Shown here one piece after another: positions 11,562 through 21,151 of a DNA stretch of 64,000 bases. The position numbers and the translations under genes were made by a program. Numbering within the stretch: the stretch's first letter is position 1; each line of letters opens with the position of its first letter. This DNA is from Telmatactis stephensoni. Its lineage: Eukaryota; Cnidaria; Anthozoa; Actiniaria; Isophelliidae. The notes under the pieces are model-generated. The model had not been told where the DNA came from. It ran no database searches and saw only the letters and a program-made list of their open reading frames with translations. The stretch covers positions 1,051,501 through 1,115,500 of the forward strand of contig JALIZF010001938.1 of assembly GCA_029948255.1 (NCBI GenBank). The letters run 5' to 3'.

Positions 11562-11725
11562 GGTAATCATACGGTTTCGAGTTCAATTTGGAATTAATTT
11601 GCACGAGTGTGTTTTTCAAAGAGTATCAAAATTGCACGAGCCCGTAGGGCGAGTGCAATTTGAGCTCTTTGAAAAATACACGAGTGCGAATTAATTCCAA
11701 ATTGAACAGAAATCGTATGATTACC
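11562..11725. mobile_element. Perfect-centred foldback MITE
   Basis: Begins ggtaatcatacg and ends cgtatgattacc. Pairing runs through ttcaatttggaattaatt and the ttcaaagag/ctctttgaa pair to a centre near gcccgtagggc, so nearly the whole element is one hairpin. Confidence 0.75.
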
Positions 11726-12104
11726 TTTTAATAATATACATGAAAAAATTCGAGAAAATAATCTCGAGAAAACTTTCAGCGCGCGCTCGTTGAGATGTGA
11801 TGGCGTCAGTGGCGCGCGCAAGTCATCAAAAATTGTTTAACTGACAACCAGATCCTCATAGTTTTTGCCATTTTTTTCAAACAAACATATACTTTAATGA
11901 ATGAAAACCTCCATATTTGCATTGTTGGTTATGTTTTACAATAGCAGTATAAGGAAAAATTGATCTTAATGCGACTTTGAAATTATAAATTCAAATGTAA
12001 TTTGCACTGTATTACAGCTCTTCTGCACTGTGTTACACTTGAATTGCACTGTTCTCGACCAATCAGAATCGAGTAATTTTTTCATGTATATTATTAAAAC
12101 ACTT

Positions 12105-12241
12105 ATAATACACTATACAAAATTACTCGATTCTGATTGGACGAGAGGAGTACAATTAAATCGTTATTGTACTCTGCAGAGTATCTATGAAGTTGCTATG
12201 GCAACGACAATCGTTAATCGAAATTTTGTATAGTGTATTAT
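12105..12241. mobile_element. Foldback MITE, module a of a composite
   Basis: Begins ataatacactatacaaaat and ends attttgtatagtgtattat. Directly followed by module b. The same a+b pair recurs at 50228-50515 in reverse orientation. The sequence just to the left (12049-12085) is another inverted copy of the aatcagaatcgagtaatttt segment. Confidence 0.72.
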
Positions 12242-12248
12242 AAATAAA

Positions 12249-12408
12249 AAATCGCACGATCTTCTCGTACAATTCAGAATTAATAGTTACTCGTAATATT
12301 TTGAAAACTCTCAAATAGGACTCGCCTAAAGGCTCGTCCTATTTTGAGAACTTTCAAAACATTACTCGTACCTATTAATTCCGAATTGTACTCAAGATCG
12401 TGCGATTT
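12249..12408. mobile_element. Foldback MITE, module b of a composite
   Basis: Starts aaatcgcacgatcttctcgt and ends with the near-exact reverse complement. The two ~78-bp arms meet at cgcctaaaggctcg, giving an almost perfect 160-bp palindrome. Confidence 0.75.
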
Positions 12409-12452
12409 CCTATACTAATTTGGACGGCGAAATCTATAATAGCTAAATTCAT

Positions 12453-12651
12453 ATTAGAGACGGGAAACTCGTCTGACAGAAAACTCGTCCTACTTTCCTG
12501 GCCAAAACGACGAGAAAGTTGGACGGATAATTCGTCTAATGATAAAAACCGTCCTAAATTCCCATAAGACGTGGAAATCGCGACGGGTTTTCTGTTTATA
12601 AAGATTTTTGTGCAACGAAATTCCGTCTGAGACGAGTTTCCCGTCTCTAAT
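12453..12651. mobile_element. MITE, ttagagacgggaaac family
   Basis: ttagagacgggaaactcgtct is mirrored by agacgagtttcccgtctctaa. It abuts the next MITE with a single shared TA, so the two elements are exactly end to end. Confidence 0.7.
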
Positions 12652-12652
12652 A

Positions 12653-12794
12653 GAGCGATAGCACTAAAACCGTGAAACAAGCACTAACTAAAAAGTACAA
12701 ATATTACTAATGAAACAATAGAAAACAAAGGGTTTTGCTACTATTTGTCTCTATTTAGTTACTAAGTTATTTCACGGTTTAAGTGTTATCGCTC
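12653..12794. mobile_element. MITE, second member of the gagtgctcgcact family
   Basis: Begins gagcgatagcact and ends agtgttatcgctc, with TA on each side. Internal gtgaaac/gtttcac-type pairs and overall length match the copy at 5531-5671. Confidence 0.7.
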
Positions 12795-12889
12795 TATGAA
12801 TTCAACAAATATCAAGTTGACTTTTAACAAATAATTCCACAATTTTGAACACTTACGTCTCGTACTAATCAAGATAAACACTGTAAAAT

Positions 12890-13165
12890 TTTAATTCAAT
12901 TCCAATGATAGGAAATATCTATGAAATATTTAGGAAATTGCATTTTCCTATGATAGGAACTGGACGGAATGTAGGAATTTCCTAGATGTTTTCCTATCAT
13001 AGGAAAATGAAAAGGTAGGAAATACCTAGGAAAATGCAATTTCCTATGATTGGAAATATCTACGAATGTAAGAAAATATATTTTCCTACATTTCGTCCAG
13101 TTCCTATATTCCTATCAGTTCCTCTCCTTGATGTTTCCTAGATATTTCCTATCATAGGAAACGAG
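12890..13165. repeat. Cluster of tttcctatSataggaaa palindromes
   Basis: Words such as tcctatgatagga and tcctatcatagga recur several times with tacctagg and tcctagat variants, nested in larger imperfect inverted repeats (the segment with ggacggaatgtagg is mirrored near 13085-13105). Confidence 0.6.
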
Positions 13166-13770
13166 CAAAAATTTCCAGTGTTAAAAGTTGAACTCCCTTC
13201 TCTTCTCGGCATTTCTCAACAGTCTAAACTCAAACCGCATTTTCTTGGATAAAAACACAGTTTAAATCCTTTGTATGGAAGGCCTAACCGTAACAAGCTG
13301 TATTTCTATCCAAGCTATAGAAGCTCTGAGTCCTCACTATTATCAAAAAAACTTAAAAACATTGTCGAAAAGGGCCTACCTTAGAGAAACCAACGTCAAA
13401 AGGTATGAAGAGTAGACTTGAAAATGTCGCCAAAACTTTTGGGGAGAGTCTGACTGAAGTTGTTTTCAATTTGAGGATCGACACAATAGAATTCTTTCAT
13501 TGATTGTATTTATTCAGTTCCAGTTTTTTCATTAATTATGAATGGCAAGAAATTTGAAAAAGCTGTCGTCAATTGAGTTAAAAATAAATGACATCTGAAT
13601 AATCGTCGTCGTTTTTAGCTCGTGGATTGCAAATCCACGAGTTATAGTGAAGGGTCGAAATATGCGAATGTGTCACTCGCAAATTGTTAAACTATGCTAC
13701 TGCGCATGCTGGACGTGATTGAAGTCAGTCGCTTTCTCTCTTTTTATTCCGGGACTCCCGAGGGACTCTA
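13166..13770. other. No gene; one strong small hairpin
   Basis: No coding frame recognised. At about 13619-13641, ctcgtggatt, gca, aatccacgag makes a perfect 10-bp hairpin. Confidence 0.4.
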
Positions 13771-13916
13771 GCCTGCGTAGCTGGCGGTTTAAGAGGATTG
13801 GGGAGAGGGAGCGGGGAGGGGAGGGGCGAAGGAGAAAAAGAAAAACTCTCCCTTTCCTTTTCTCTCTCTCCATTTTCCTTTCTTCTCCTCCCCCCTAAAC
13901 CGCCAGCTACGCAGGC
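13771..13916. repeat. gcctgc-type hairpin MITE (copy 3)
   Basis: gcctgcgtagctggcggttta pairs with taaaccgccagctacgcaggc; TA at both ends. The interior is polypurine on the left and polypyrimidine on the right. Confidence 0.72.
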
Positions 13917-14295
13917 TAGAAGGACTCCCGAACTATTCACAGATCAAGGATATTCGCTCTTCATGATTTATGTTGAAATCAGTCCAGACAAAATTTACAT
14001 TTAGTCAAGAACAGAAAAAAACGTTTCAAAATAGCTAGTTAGAAGGAAAATCAATGAATTTTACTGTCGTTACTAAAGGCAGATAAACGTGTCGGTTATT
14101 AATATCCCGTAAATAGTTTGATAGCCGAGTCAAATAGTGAGAACACATTAGCATTTGAAACAACTGAACATTGTAGCTTGAATTACCACTGACTAGAAGC
14201 ACTCCACGATATGAATTAACTGAAAAATCACATTTTAGTCTGGAAAGCGTTTAAAAACCTTAGGCTGAATGCCGGACTTTGTACATCGCTGTCAA

Positions 14296-14716
14296 GCCCG
14301 GGGGGGGGGAGGGGGGGGGGCCTTGCATATATTTACTATACGGGGACGTGCCGCCCGTCAGGGTCGTGATTTTAGCTCCTGCGGTCTTAGACAGGGTATA
14401 GATTTTACAATAAATTGTCTTAAACAGGGTCAATTTTTTTCAAATAGTGTAATATTCGAGGCCAACTTTTGGTGACGAAGGTATTGCTTGATGTTAGCAT
14501 ACTAGCGACGTAATTAAAATATTAATACTAAAACCGCCTATTCTTTTTTTAATGTACAATTTTCATCATAGTCTTAAATAGGGTCCCTAAAATGCCCTCT
14601 TGTCTTATATAGGGTATCGTTTTCGAGAATTGAGGTGTCTTAAACAGGGTCAGGTTTGAGGAGGCTGGGCGGCACGTCCCCATCAGATCCGGAACAAGTG
14701 CCCCCCCCGGGCTGTC
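14296..14716. mobile_element. Foldback element with gtcttaaacagggt words
   Basis: Arms agcccggggggggg (left) and ccccccccgggct (right), then ggggacgtgccgccc mirrored by gggcggcacgtcccc. The interior carries at least five copies of gtctta-n-a-n-agggt in both halves. Non-coding. Confidence 0.65.
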
Positions 14717-14944
14717 AAGCAACAAAAATTGTTTCAAGTCCAACATCAAAGTCATCCTAGCATTTAGTGTTCGTAATCTATCACCAAAAGAGTCAAAGTA
14801 GATAAACAAACAAAAACATATTTTGAGAACAGAGAAGTGAGGAAAGGAAGGAGGGAAACTCATACGAAAATACTACGAAAACTAAAATCTCGAGAAAATA
14901 GTTTTTAATAGACATGCACCCACTTTTGTGAATTTAGATTTTGT

Positions 14945-15138
14945 TGTCTTGAAAACCCGTTGGTGGGGCAGAACAGGCAGCAGACTTGTTTGGGGTTTCC
15001 AAGACTGATGTTTAATGTTCACTCACTGATGTTAATTACACTCTAATTGATAGTTAATTACATTCCCTCTTTGATGACATCATAATTAGAGATTACACAG
15101 GCAACCCATTTACATTTTAATATAATATATTTACGACA
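14945..15138 (-). repeat. LTR (3' LTR of the minus-strand element)
   Basis: TG...CA-bounded repeat nearly identical to 20752-20946. The differences are very few, so integration was recent in evolutionary terms. Confidence 0.85.
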
Positions 15139-16439
15139 CCCTCCCGGGCGGCCGAAAGTTGCAAGTTGCAAGTTTAGACTGTCTATAGCATTTCTTCAAA
15201 AGTCTTATTAGTCGCTTGCAGGATCCTGCCCACCAAAGGGGGCTCTTGGTCTGCTTCAGGATTGTAACGAGTGTTTGGATGCTGGACACAGTTTCTGTTC
15301 GTTTACAGTTTGCATTATTCCTTTGGTTCTTGCCTGGTCTTCTTGGCTGTGTCTTCCCTTTTCTTATTGTTATGGATCGTGTTTTTCCGTTTAGCCAAAC
15401 TTTATTCCCACTGCTATGGTGTTTCTTCCTGTCCTGCTTTAGATCCACCCCTAGCTCTTTCGTTTCATGTTTGTGCTCTGGTTCGCCGTTCGCCGTTCTA
15501 GCAATGCCATTTGCTTTGCTTTCATGTTATGACTGTCCAGCGGTACAAAACTTTCATTGGTTGCTGCAACAGTGCTTTGAATGACATTGCTCTTTGCTAG
15601 TGTGTCAAACGTCAAATACTCTAGATTTGTCGCTAGGCTTAGGAGTGCTGAGAATGGACTTCGGTGCGTTTTGCTGTTTACTTCGTTTAGCTGGGTGCGG
15701 TTCCTTGAATCGATCAGCTGGTATCAGGTAGTTTCGCCCCATGGTAGTTTCGCCCCAGTACTTTCGCCCCGATACAACAGTACGTTCGTCCCCAATATAT
15801 AGTAGACTACAATACCAACATATAACCAAGTATATTACAATACTAACATGAAATTGGTAATATAATTGAACAAAGAAGTAAGGCTATGTCAAGATCGAAA
15901 GAAATTTTAAGCTTTACAAAGGTTTCTTTACAAACCCAGCATCGGAGGTGCTTACTTTCGTTGCACGAAACCAGACTTTAATACACAACTGCAGCCAAGT
16001 TCCAGTATCTAAGATTTATCAAATAAACTTTGTCTTTCATCTTTAATTAGAGTACTTTAATTCAAACTTAAGCAATCAGTCGCTGGCTTGCATTCGCGTT
16101 CCATATTTTTGGAGTAAATATTTGACAAGTGCGATGTCACGCAACTGAAGTCCGTCGTCGAAACCCTGTAGTCATCTTTGGGGATACTTTACCAGTTTAC
16201 TGTTTCTTTCCCGGGACCAGCCTGCCTTTTGATGATTTTAAATTTGTTTAACTAAATGTTTCATATTGAGAGGATCATGTAAAATAAACTTCAACAAGAG
16301 ATCAAGAATCTTATCACACTTCGAAAATGTCAACAATGGGTATCAATTCCAACAATGAGATCGCCTAGCAACCAACCGTGCCGAAACATCAACAAACATG
16401 TATTAAAGCAGTATAAACTGGCTAAAAAAGCTGGAAAAC

Positions 16440-17045
16440 TCAAGATCTTTCAATCATTTAATGCATAAAAACGAATAATGTATTTTGGTAAAGTTACTCA
16501 AATGTATTTCGACAAGAAATACTACCAATAAAACAAGGTTTTAGACAGCTTCGCGGTTCTGACACGGCTGAGGTAGTCTGAGTGTTTTCGCCCCGTTACA
16601 ATACTGCAGTGGCGAAAAGACCAAGAGATCTTTTAATTATACAATCAAATAAAACGCATTAAAATGTCATATGTATTTTGATGAAGCTACTTTGTTAGAT
16701 ACTGACAAGAAATACTACTGATAAAACAATTGGGTTTTAGACACGAAGTCATCTGAGTGTTTTCGCCCCGCTACAGTATCATATACTGTATCAAAAAAAA
16801 AAGAGATCTTTTAATTATACAATGAAGTAAAACACATTAAAATGTCAAATGTATTTTGACGAAGTTACTTTAATAGATATTGACAAGAAAAACTACCAAT
16901 AAAACAAGGTTTTTATAGAAAGCTTCGCGGTTCTGACACAAAGTCATGACTGCATGAGGTAGTTTCGCCCCGCTACAATATATCATATACGCCACTGTGG
17001 CGAAAAAACAAGATCTTTTAATCATTCAATGCATAAAAAAGCACT
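16440..17045 (+). repeat. Tandem ~180-bp subterminal repeats
   Basis: About four diverged copies, each with agatcttttaattatac, then tgtattttg, gacaagaaatactac, aaaacaaggtttt, and gttttcgccccg followed by a ctacagtatc-like string. Spacing between agatctttt words is about 178-190 bases. Subterminal arrays of this type often bind transposase; here that is inference. Confidence 0.65.
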
Positions 17046-17615
17046 TCAGACTAAATAAAGCTATTTTAAAAAGAACAGAGCACTTTCTTACTAGCGACTT
17101 TATTTGACCTTACATGAAAACTCGTGGGTGCAGATTAGCATGTTCCCATTTGAATGCTCCATTACGAGCCCATTAACTTGAATTAGCTTTTTAAAGGAGG
17201 ACTAGCATCAAAATCAATGAATTTTCAGAAAACAAACTAACCAGTTTTTGAACAGCTCTTTGACTGAGAACCTATCAGTGTACTTTCCTGAATGAAGTTT
17301 CACCAATTTCCAGTCTCTCTCGTATCGTATTTATATTTCCAATATGGCGGCGTTCGGGGCGACGAATTCGCTTTACAGAAGTTACAGAAGTTGGTCTTAA
17401 ATTGTATTTAGAGTTTATTTTACACTCCACAAATAGGTAGAAAGTCACATTGATATTATTTTTGCGCATAAGAATCATCACAGCAATCGTGAAACACGTG
17501 CACGCTTTAGACGGCCGCCGGTTTCTAATGAAGCTAAACTTCAAATTTGTGAACTTCGAAAAGCTAGTTATGCTTCATATTTCTTTAAATTCAAGCAGAA
17601 GTCAATAACTAATAT

Positions 17616-20285
17616 AAAAATTAGGTACTACCTAATAGCGGAGCTCCCATTTAAATAAACAAAAATATAATAATTTTAAATACTTTGTTTTTGAAGTTTT
17701 TGATTCAAATTGATCGGGCTTCCTGTGGTAATAGGCAAACAAAGATTGCATTTTGTTGTAAAAGTTGACAAATAAAGATTATAGATCAAGCTTTATAGCA
17801 TTTGCTTTAGGATTGGAAAAACCTCTTGCTCTTCAGTCTCCTGAGAATTATAAGGCTTGCAAGTTAAGCTCAGTCAGCACAGTGATATTTTAATTCAGAT
17901 TCAGTCAGATTTTCAGTAATTGTATTTGCAGTAGTGCTTTATAATTCTCAGAAATAAAATCCAAAAAATCCCTTAAACTGATTTCATTCACATAAATACT
18001 GGACCTGATTTCAACAGCCTTCAATTAAGCAATTAAACATTACAGAACATTATAATTAGATTTTTCTGTCTTGACAGTATTATATTGTGGCATCTTGTTT
18101 TAGTACTATGTAGAATAGAATGACACAGATAGTTGTCTTTTTATGAAACAAAAATTCTCTCTTCCAGGTTACACTAATCATGACTTTTAATAAGATGAGA
18201 TGGTAACACAACTCAAAACAACTACTACCTAATAACAGATCTCCCATTTCAATTTTAATATTTTTTATGTTCTTGATTCAAATGAATTGGGATTCCTGTG
18301 GTAATTGAATAAGTTGAAATGAATATTATTTTAAAAAGCATTTTTAAAATAAGCTTTGGTTTTGGTTTGTATATTGTATGGGCTTGTAAGCTCAGTGACC
18401 TTTATTACAGTAAATTTTAATATTCAGATTCACTGTCAGATTTTACAATTGACTTTGTAGTGGTTCATAATTTTCAGAAATAGAAAGCAAAATCTCCAAA
18501 ACCATTTTTAAATTGATACAAGTAATTAAATCTTTTCAACATCCTGAATATTACAGAACAACATATCTTAATTTGTCTGTCTTCACTATATTTGTGACAT
18601 CTTTTTTTTTGTGGTTGTTGTTGTTGTTGTTTTGTTTTGCATGATATTTAATGTATAGAATAGAATGACACACTATCAAGGTGAATACTTGTCTCCCACT
18701 TGTCTCTTCCAGATTACACTAATACACTTCTAAAGTGATTATAAAAACACAAGCTACTTGACATAACAAGAAAACAAGGAATTAAGCATTTTCGGTTTCC
18801 ATTTAAGGTCTCATAGGGCTCACTGAGCAAGTTCATGCTTAATGTCAAACAACTCTAGTTTGCATGCAAAATTCCTTCTTTTTTTTCCTGTCAATTTTTT
18901 CATTAAATTCAGACCCAAACTTGAGCTGCATTTACACATTAGTGGGGTAGAAATAAGTTCAAAATAATTTTTTTTAACAAATTTTATTATTATTAGAAAG
19001 TTCTAGTGCAAAAAGTTCACCGTAAGGCCCTGTTCAAACGAGCTCTCAAGTCGATTCAAGTTTTGACTTGCGCGGGCTTCAGCATCTTCGTTTGAACACC
19101 AACTTGCATCGACTTGCGTCTACTTGCATCGACTTGAGATCACTTTGAACGTGCTCAAATTTTTTCTCAAGTCGATGCAAGTTTTTCCTCGTTTGAACAG
19201 TTACCACGCTAAACTTCATAAGTTGTTTTTCATATTTTTTCGTCCGAACTTCTGCACATTTCTTCTCCTACAAATAATACAAACAAAAACAAAACTGATT
19301 TTCTCGCTGTCCTTCAGCTAACTGATTTTCCTTGAACGTTTTTGAACATTTTTCATCGACTTGCGTGGAGAGGTGTTCAAACGAGGACGCAAGTTTCAAG
19401 TCAAAACTTGAATCGACTTGAGAGCTTGTTTGAACAAGGCCTAAAACAAAATGTCGTTGTACATTTCGTGCTTACTTGATCGAGTGTTTGTTTAAACTTG
19501 GCCATAGTTCAACGTGCATAAAAGTTTTTTTTTAAGTCATCAATTCCAAATTAAAATGATAAAATATGAAATATAGGTACAAGAGACTTTTTGACATCAT
19601 TTTCTGGCCAGGGTCTTTACCTTGAAGTGCTTTCCTTGTTGTCTTTTATAGAAGCATAGTCCTTGTTTCACGCTCAATGCAGACGATTATTGATTTCCAA
19701 CTTTGGCTAGATTTTTAAGCAGCTTTACTGAGGGCATCTTCACGAAACGAAGAATACACGATCCTTAACGACTCATTCATTATGAGAAGTTTTTTAAAGC
19801 TACGAATCCAACTAAAAAGTCATCCAACTTTGAAAATATTTCTCTGTGTCCTTCGTCTTTCGAGCAGCTTTTGAAACGACACCGGGCCCGAAAAAATATT
19901 CAAACGTACGTTTTTTTTTCGCTTTAACCTGTCAAGATTGGCACAGATTAATAATCATGAAAATCGCTAAATTTTTACGAGGTTTCGAGAATAATCTTTT
20001 TAAGTTTTGCAAGTTAAAACTGCAGGGAAACTTGTAAATTTTCAGTTTTCAAAGTGTCAGCGCGCGTCAAGTTGGCGCCAAAAATCAATCAGCCAATCAG
20101 CATCGCGATGTACACGGACGTATGTACGTATGTACGGACGTATGTATGTATGTATGTACGGACGGACGTACAGCCGTTGGGCTCCCTGTGTGTCCATGAA
20201 AAATCAACTCGATGGGTTACCATTTTTTCTTAGGTATGGTGCTCCGCTCGCGCGGGCCTTCGGCCCGCGCGGGAGCTCCGCTATA
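17616..20285 (+). mobile_element. Non-autonomous transposon with tagcggagctccc ends, copy 1
   Basis: The left end has tagcggagctcccat and the right end gggagctccgcta. Inside is a direct duplication of ~595 bp (segments from 17637 and 18232 share the gattcaa...ttcctgtggtaat series). No coding frame of note. It lies wholly within the tttcgcccc transposon and is the inverted partner of copy 2 at 21152-23191. Confidence 0.72.
19026..19441. mobile_element. Harbinger-like MITE inside copy 1
   Basis: Starts ggccctgttcaaacgagctc, ends with a close reverse complement (gagcttgtttgaacaaggcc), flanked by TAA on both sides. The arms extend over ~50 bp, rich in cgacttg/caagtcg words. It is absent from copy 2, so it inserted after the copies separated. 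A 3-bp TAA target fits PIF/Harbinger. Confidence 0.75.
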
Positions 20286-20300
20286 AAAGAAGGATTGCAG
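20100..20300 (+). repeat. gtacgtatg microsatellite and GC-rich hairpin
   Basis: A gtatgtacgtatgtacgg-type run (about 20112-20172) is followed by a strong hairpin near 20249-20272: gcgcgggcc, ttc, ggcccgcgc. The hairpin has an eroded counterpart in copy 2 at about 21172-21200. Confidence 0.65.
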
Positions 20301-20418
20301 TTTTAAACATTTAAAGATTATAAAAAGACGGGGCGAACGTACTGTAGTATTAATAACGGGGCGAACGTACTGTAGTATCGGGGCGATACAACTGGGGCGA
20401 AACTACCACGGGGCGAAA

Positions 20419-20748
20419 CTACTGTAATTCGATCAGCTTCTGGATTTTGGAAATGCGAATTAACAGTTGGTCTTGGTCGTCAAGAGCGGCTTCAACTTCT
20501 CTATCGATTGATTCTTGATCATCAAAGGTCATGGCTAACTTTATGTCTAGTGCCGATGTTTCGTCCAGTTTTGTTTTAGCTTGGTTGAGTAGTTTCTCTA
20601 CCTCTGACAGACTGGTAGTTTCAAAATCTATAAATCGTTCTGCTTGACTGACAAAGTGCTCGCACTGCTTTCGGGATGTTGTTCTGCTGTGTCGTAGTGC
20701 CTGCCTATTCTGCCCCCGGGACATGTTTTTAGTCCCGGGTTTCGGCAC
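20419..20748 (-). pseudogene. gag-like N-terminal fragment split by a transposon
   Basis: A 109-codon frame. The N-terminus is basic (RGQNRQALRHSR); residues ~40-109 are acidic, heptad-like and probably a coiled coil, as in the N-terminal region of BEL/Pao gag proteins. The last few codons before its stop come from the inserted transposon. Beyond that insertion the original frame continues, in phase across the target duplication, from about 15719 to a stop at 15451, which gives a short gag-only product for the undisturbed element. Broken here. Confidence 0.6.
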
Positions 20749-20751
20749 CAG

Positions 20752-20946
20752 TGTCTTGAAAACCCGTTGGTGGGGCAGAACAGGCAGCAGACTTGTTTGG
20801 GGTTTCCAAGACTGAAGGTTTAATGTTCACTCACTGATGTTAATTACACTCTAATTGATAGTTAATTACATTCCCTCTTTGATGACATCATAATTAGAGA
20901 TTACACAGGCAACCCATTTACATTTTAATATAATATATTTACGACA
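20752..20946 (-). repeat. LTR (5' LTR of the minus-strand element)
   Basis: Partner of the LTR at 14945-15138. The gag start lies four bases inside it on the minus strand. Confidence 0.85.
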
Positions 20947-21151
20947 TTTGTGGTCTGTATCCATTATGTTCCTAGTGGAAGATAAGATGATCCTGATAAG
21001 CTAATAAATGTAAAATGAAGTAGAACACATGGTGTAGGAAGAACGGCATTCGTATTTATTTAAATTTGCTTCAACATCAATTTAGCTATCTTTCAGTAAG
21101 AGGAGTAGGGAAGGAAAAATCGAATAACAGTTCTAATGGAGTTGACATAAC

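Larger units (their letters stand above)
15720..20428. mobile_element. 4.7 kb non-autonomous DNA transposon with tttcgcccc-rich ends
   Basis: The 10-mer tcgatcagct is duplicated at 15710-15719 and 20429-20438. The termini are inverted repeats built from tandem agtttcgcccc words (left: aggtagtttcgcccc; right: mirrored), followed by gatac and gtacgttcg words. A 9-11-bp duplication is typical of Mutator-like elements, but no transposase is visible. The left part also carries direct repeats (16440-17045). A second transposon occupies 17.6-20.3 kb inside it. Confidence 0.72.
14945..20946 (-). mobile_element. Small BEL/Pao-like LTR element, interrupted
   Basis: Two ~195-bp direct repeats (14945-15138, 20752-20946) begin TGTCTTG and end TACGACA, flanked by the 5-bp duplication tttgt (14940-14944 and 20947-20951). 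On the minus strand, the base run just inside the right LTR (ggtgccgaaacccgggac) fits a tRNA primer-binding site, and gggaggg next to the left LTR fits a polypurine tract. Without the 4.7 kb insertion the element is only ~1.3 kb, with a gag-like frame and no protease, reverse transcriptase or integrase. It is therefore a non-autonomous derivative. BEL/Pao placement is an inference from the primer site and the N-terminal gag appearance. Confidence 0.8.
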
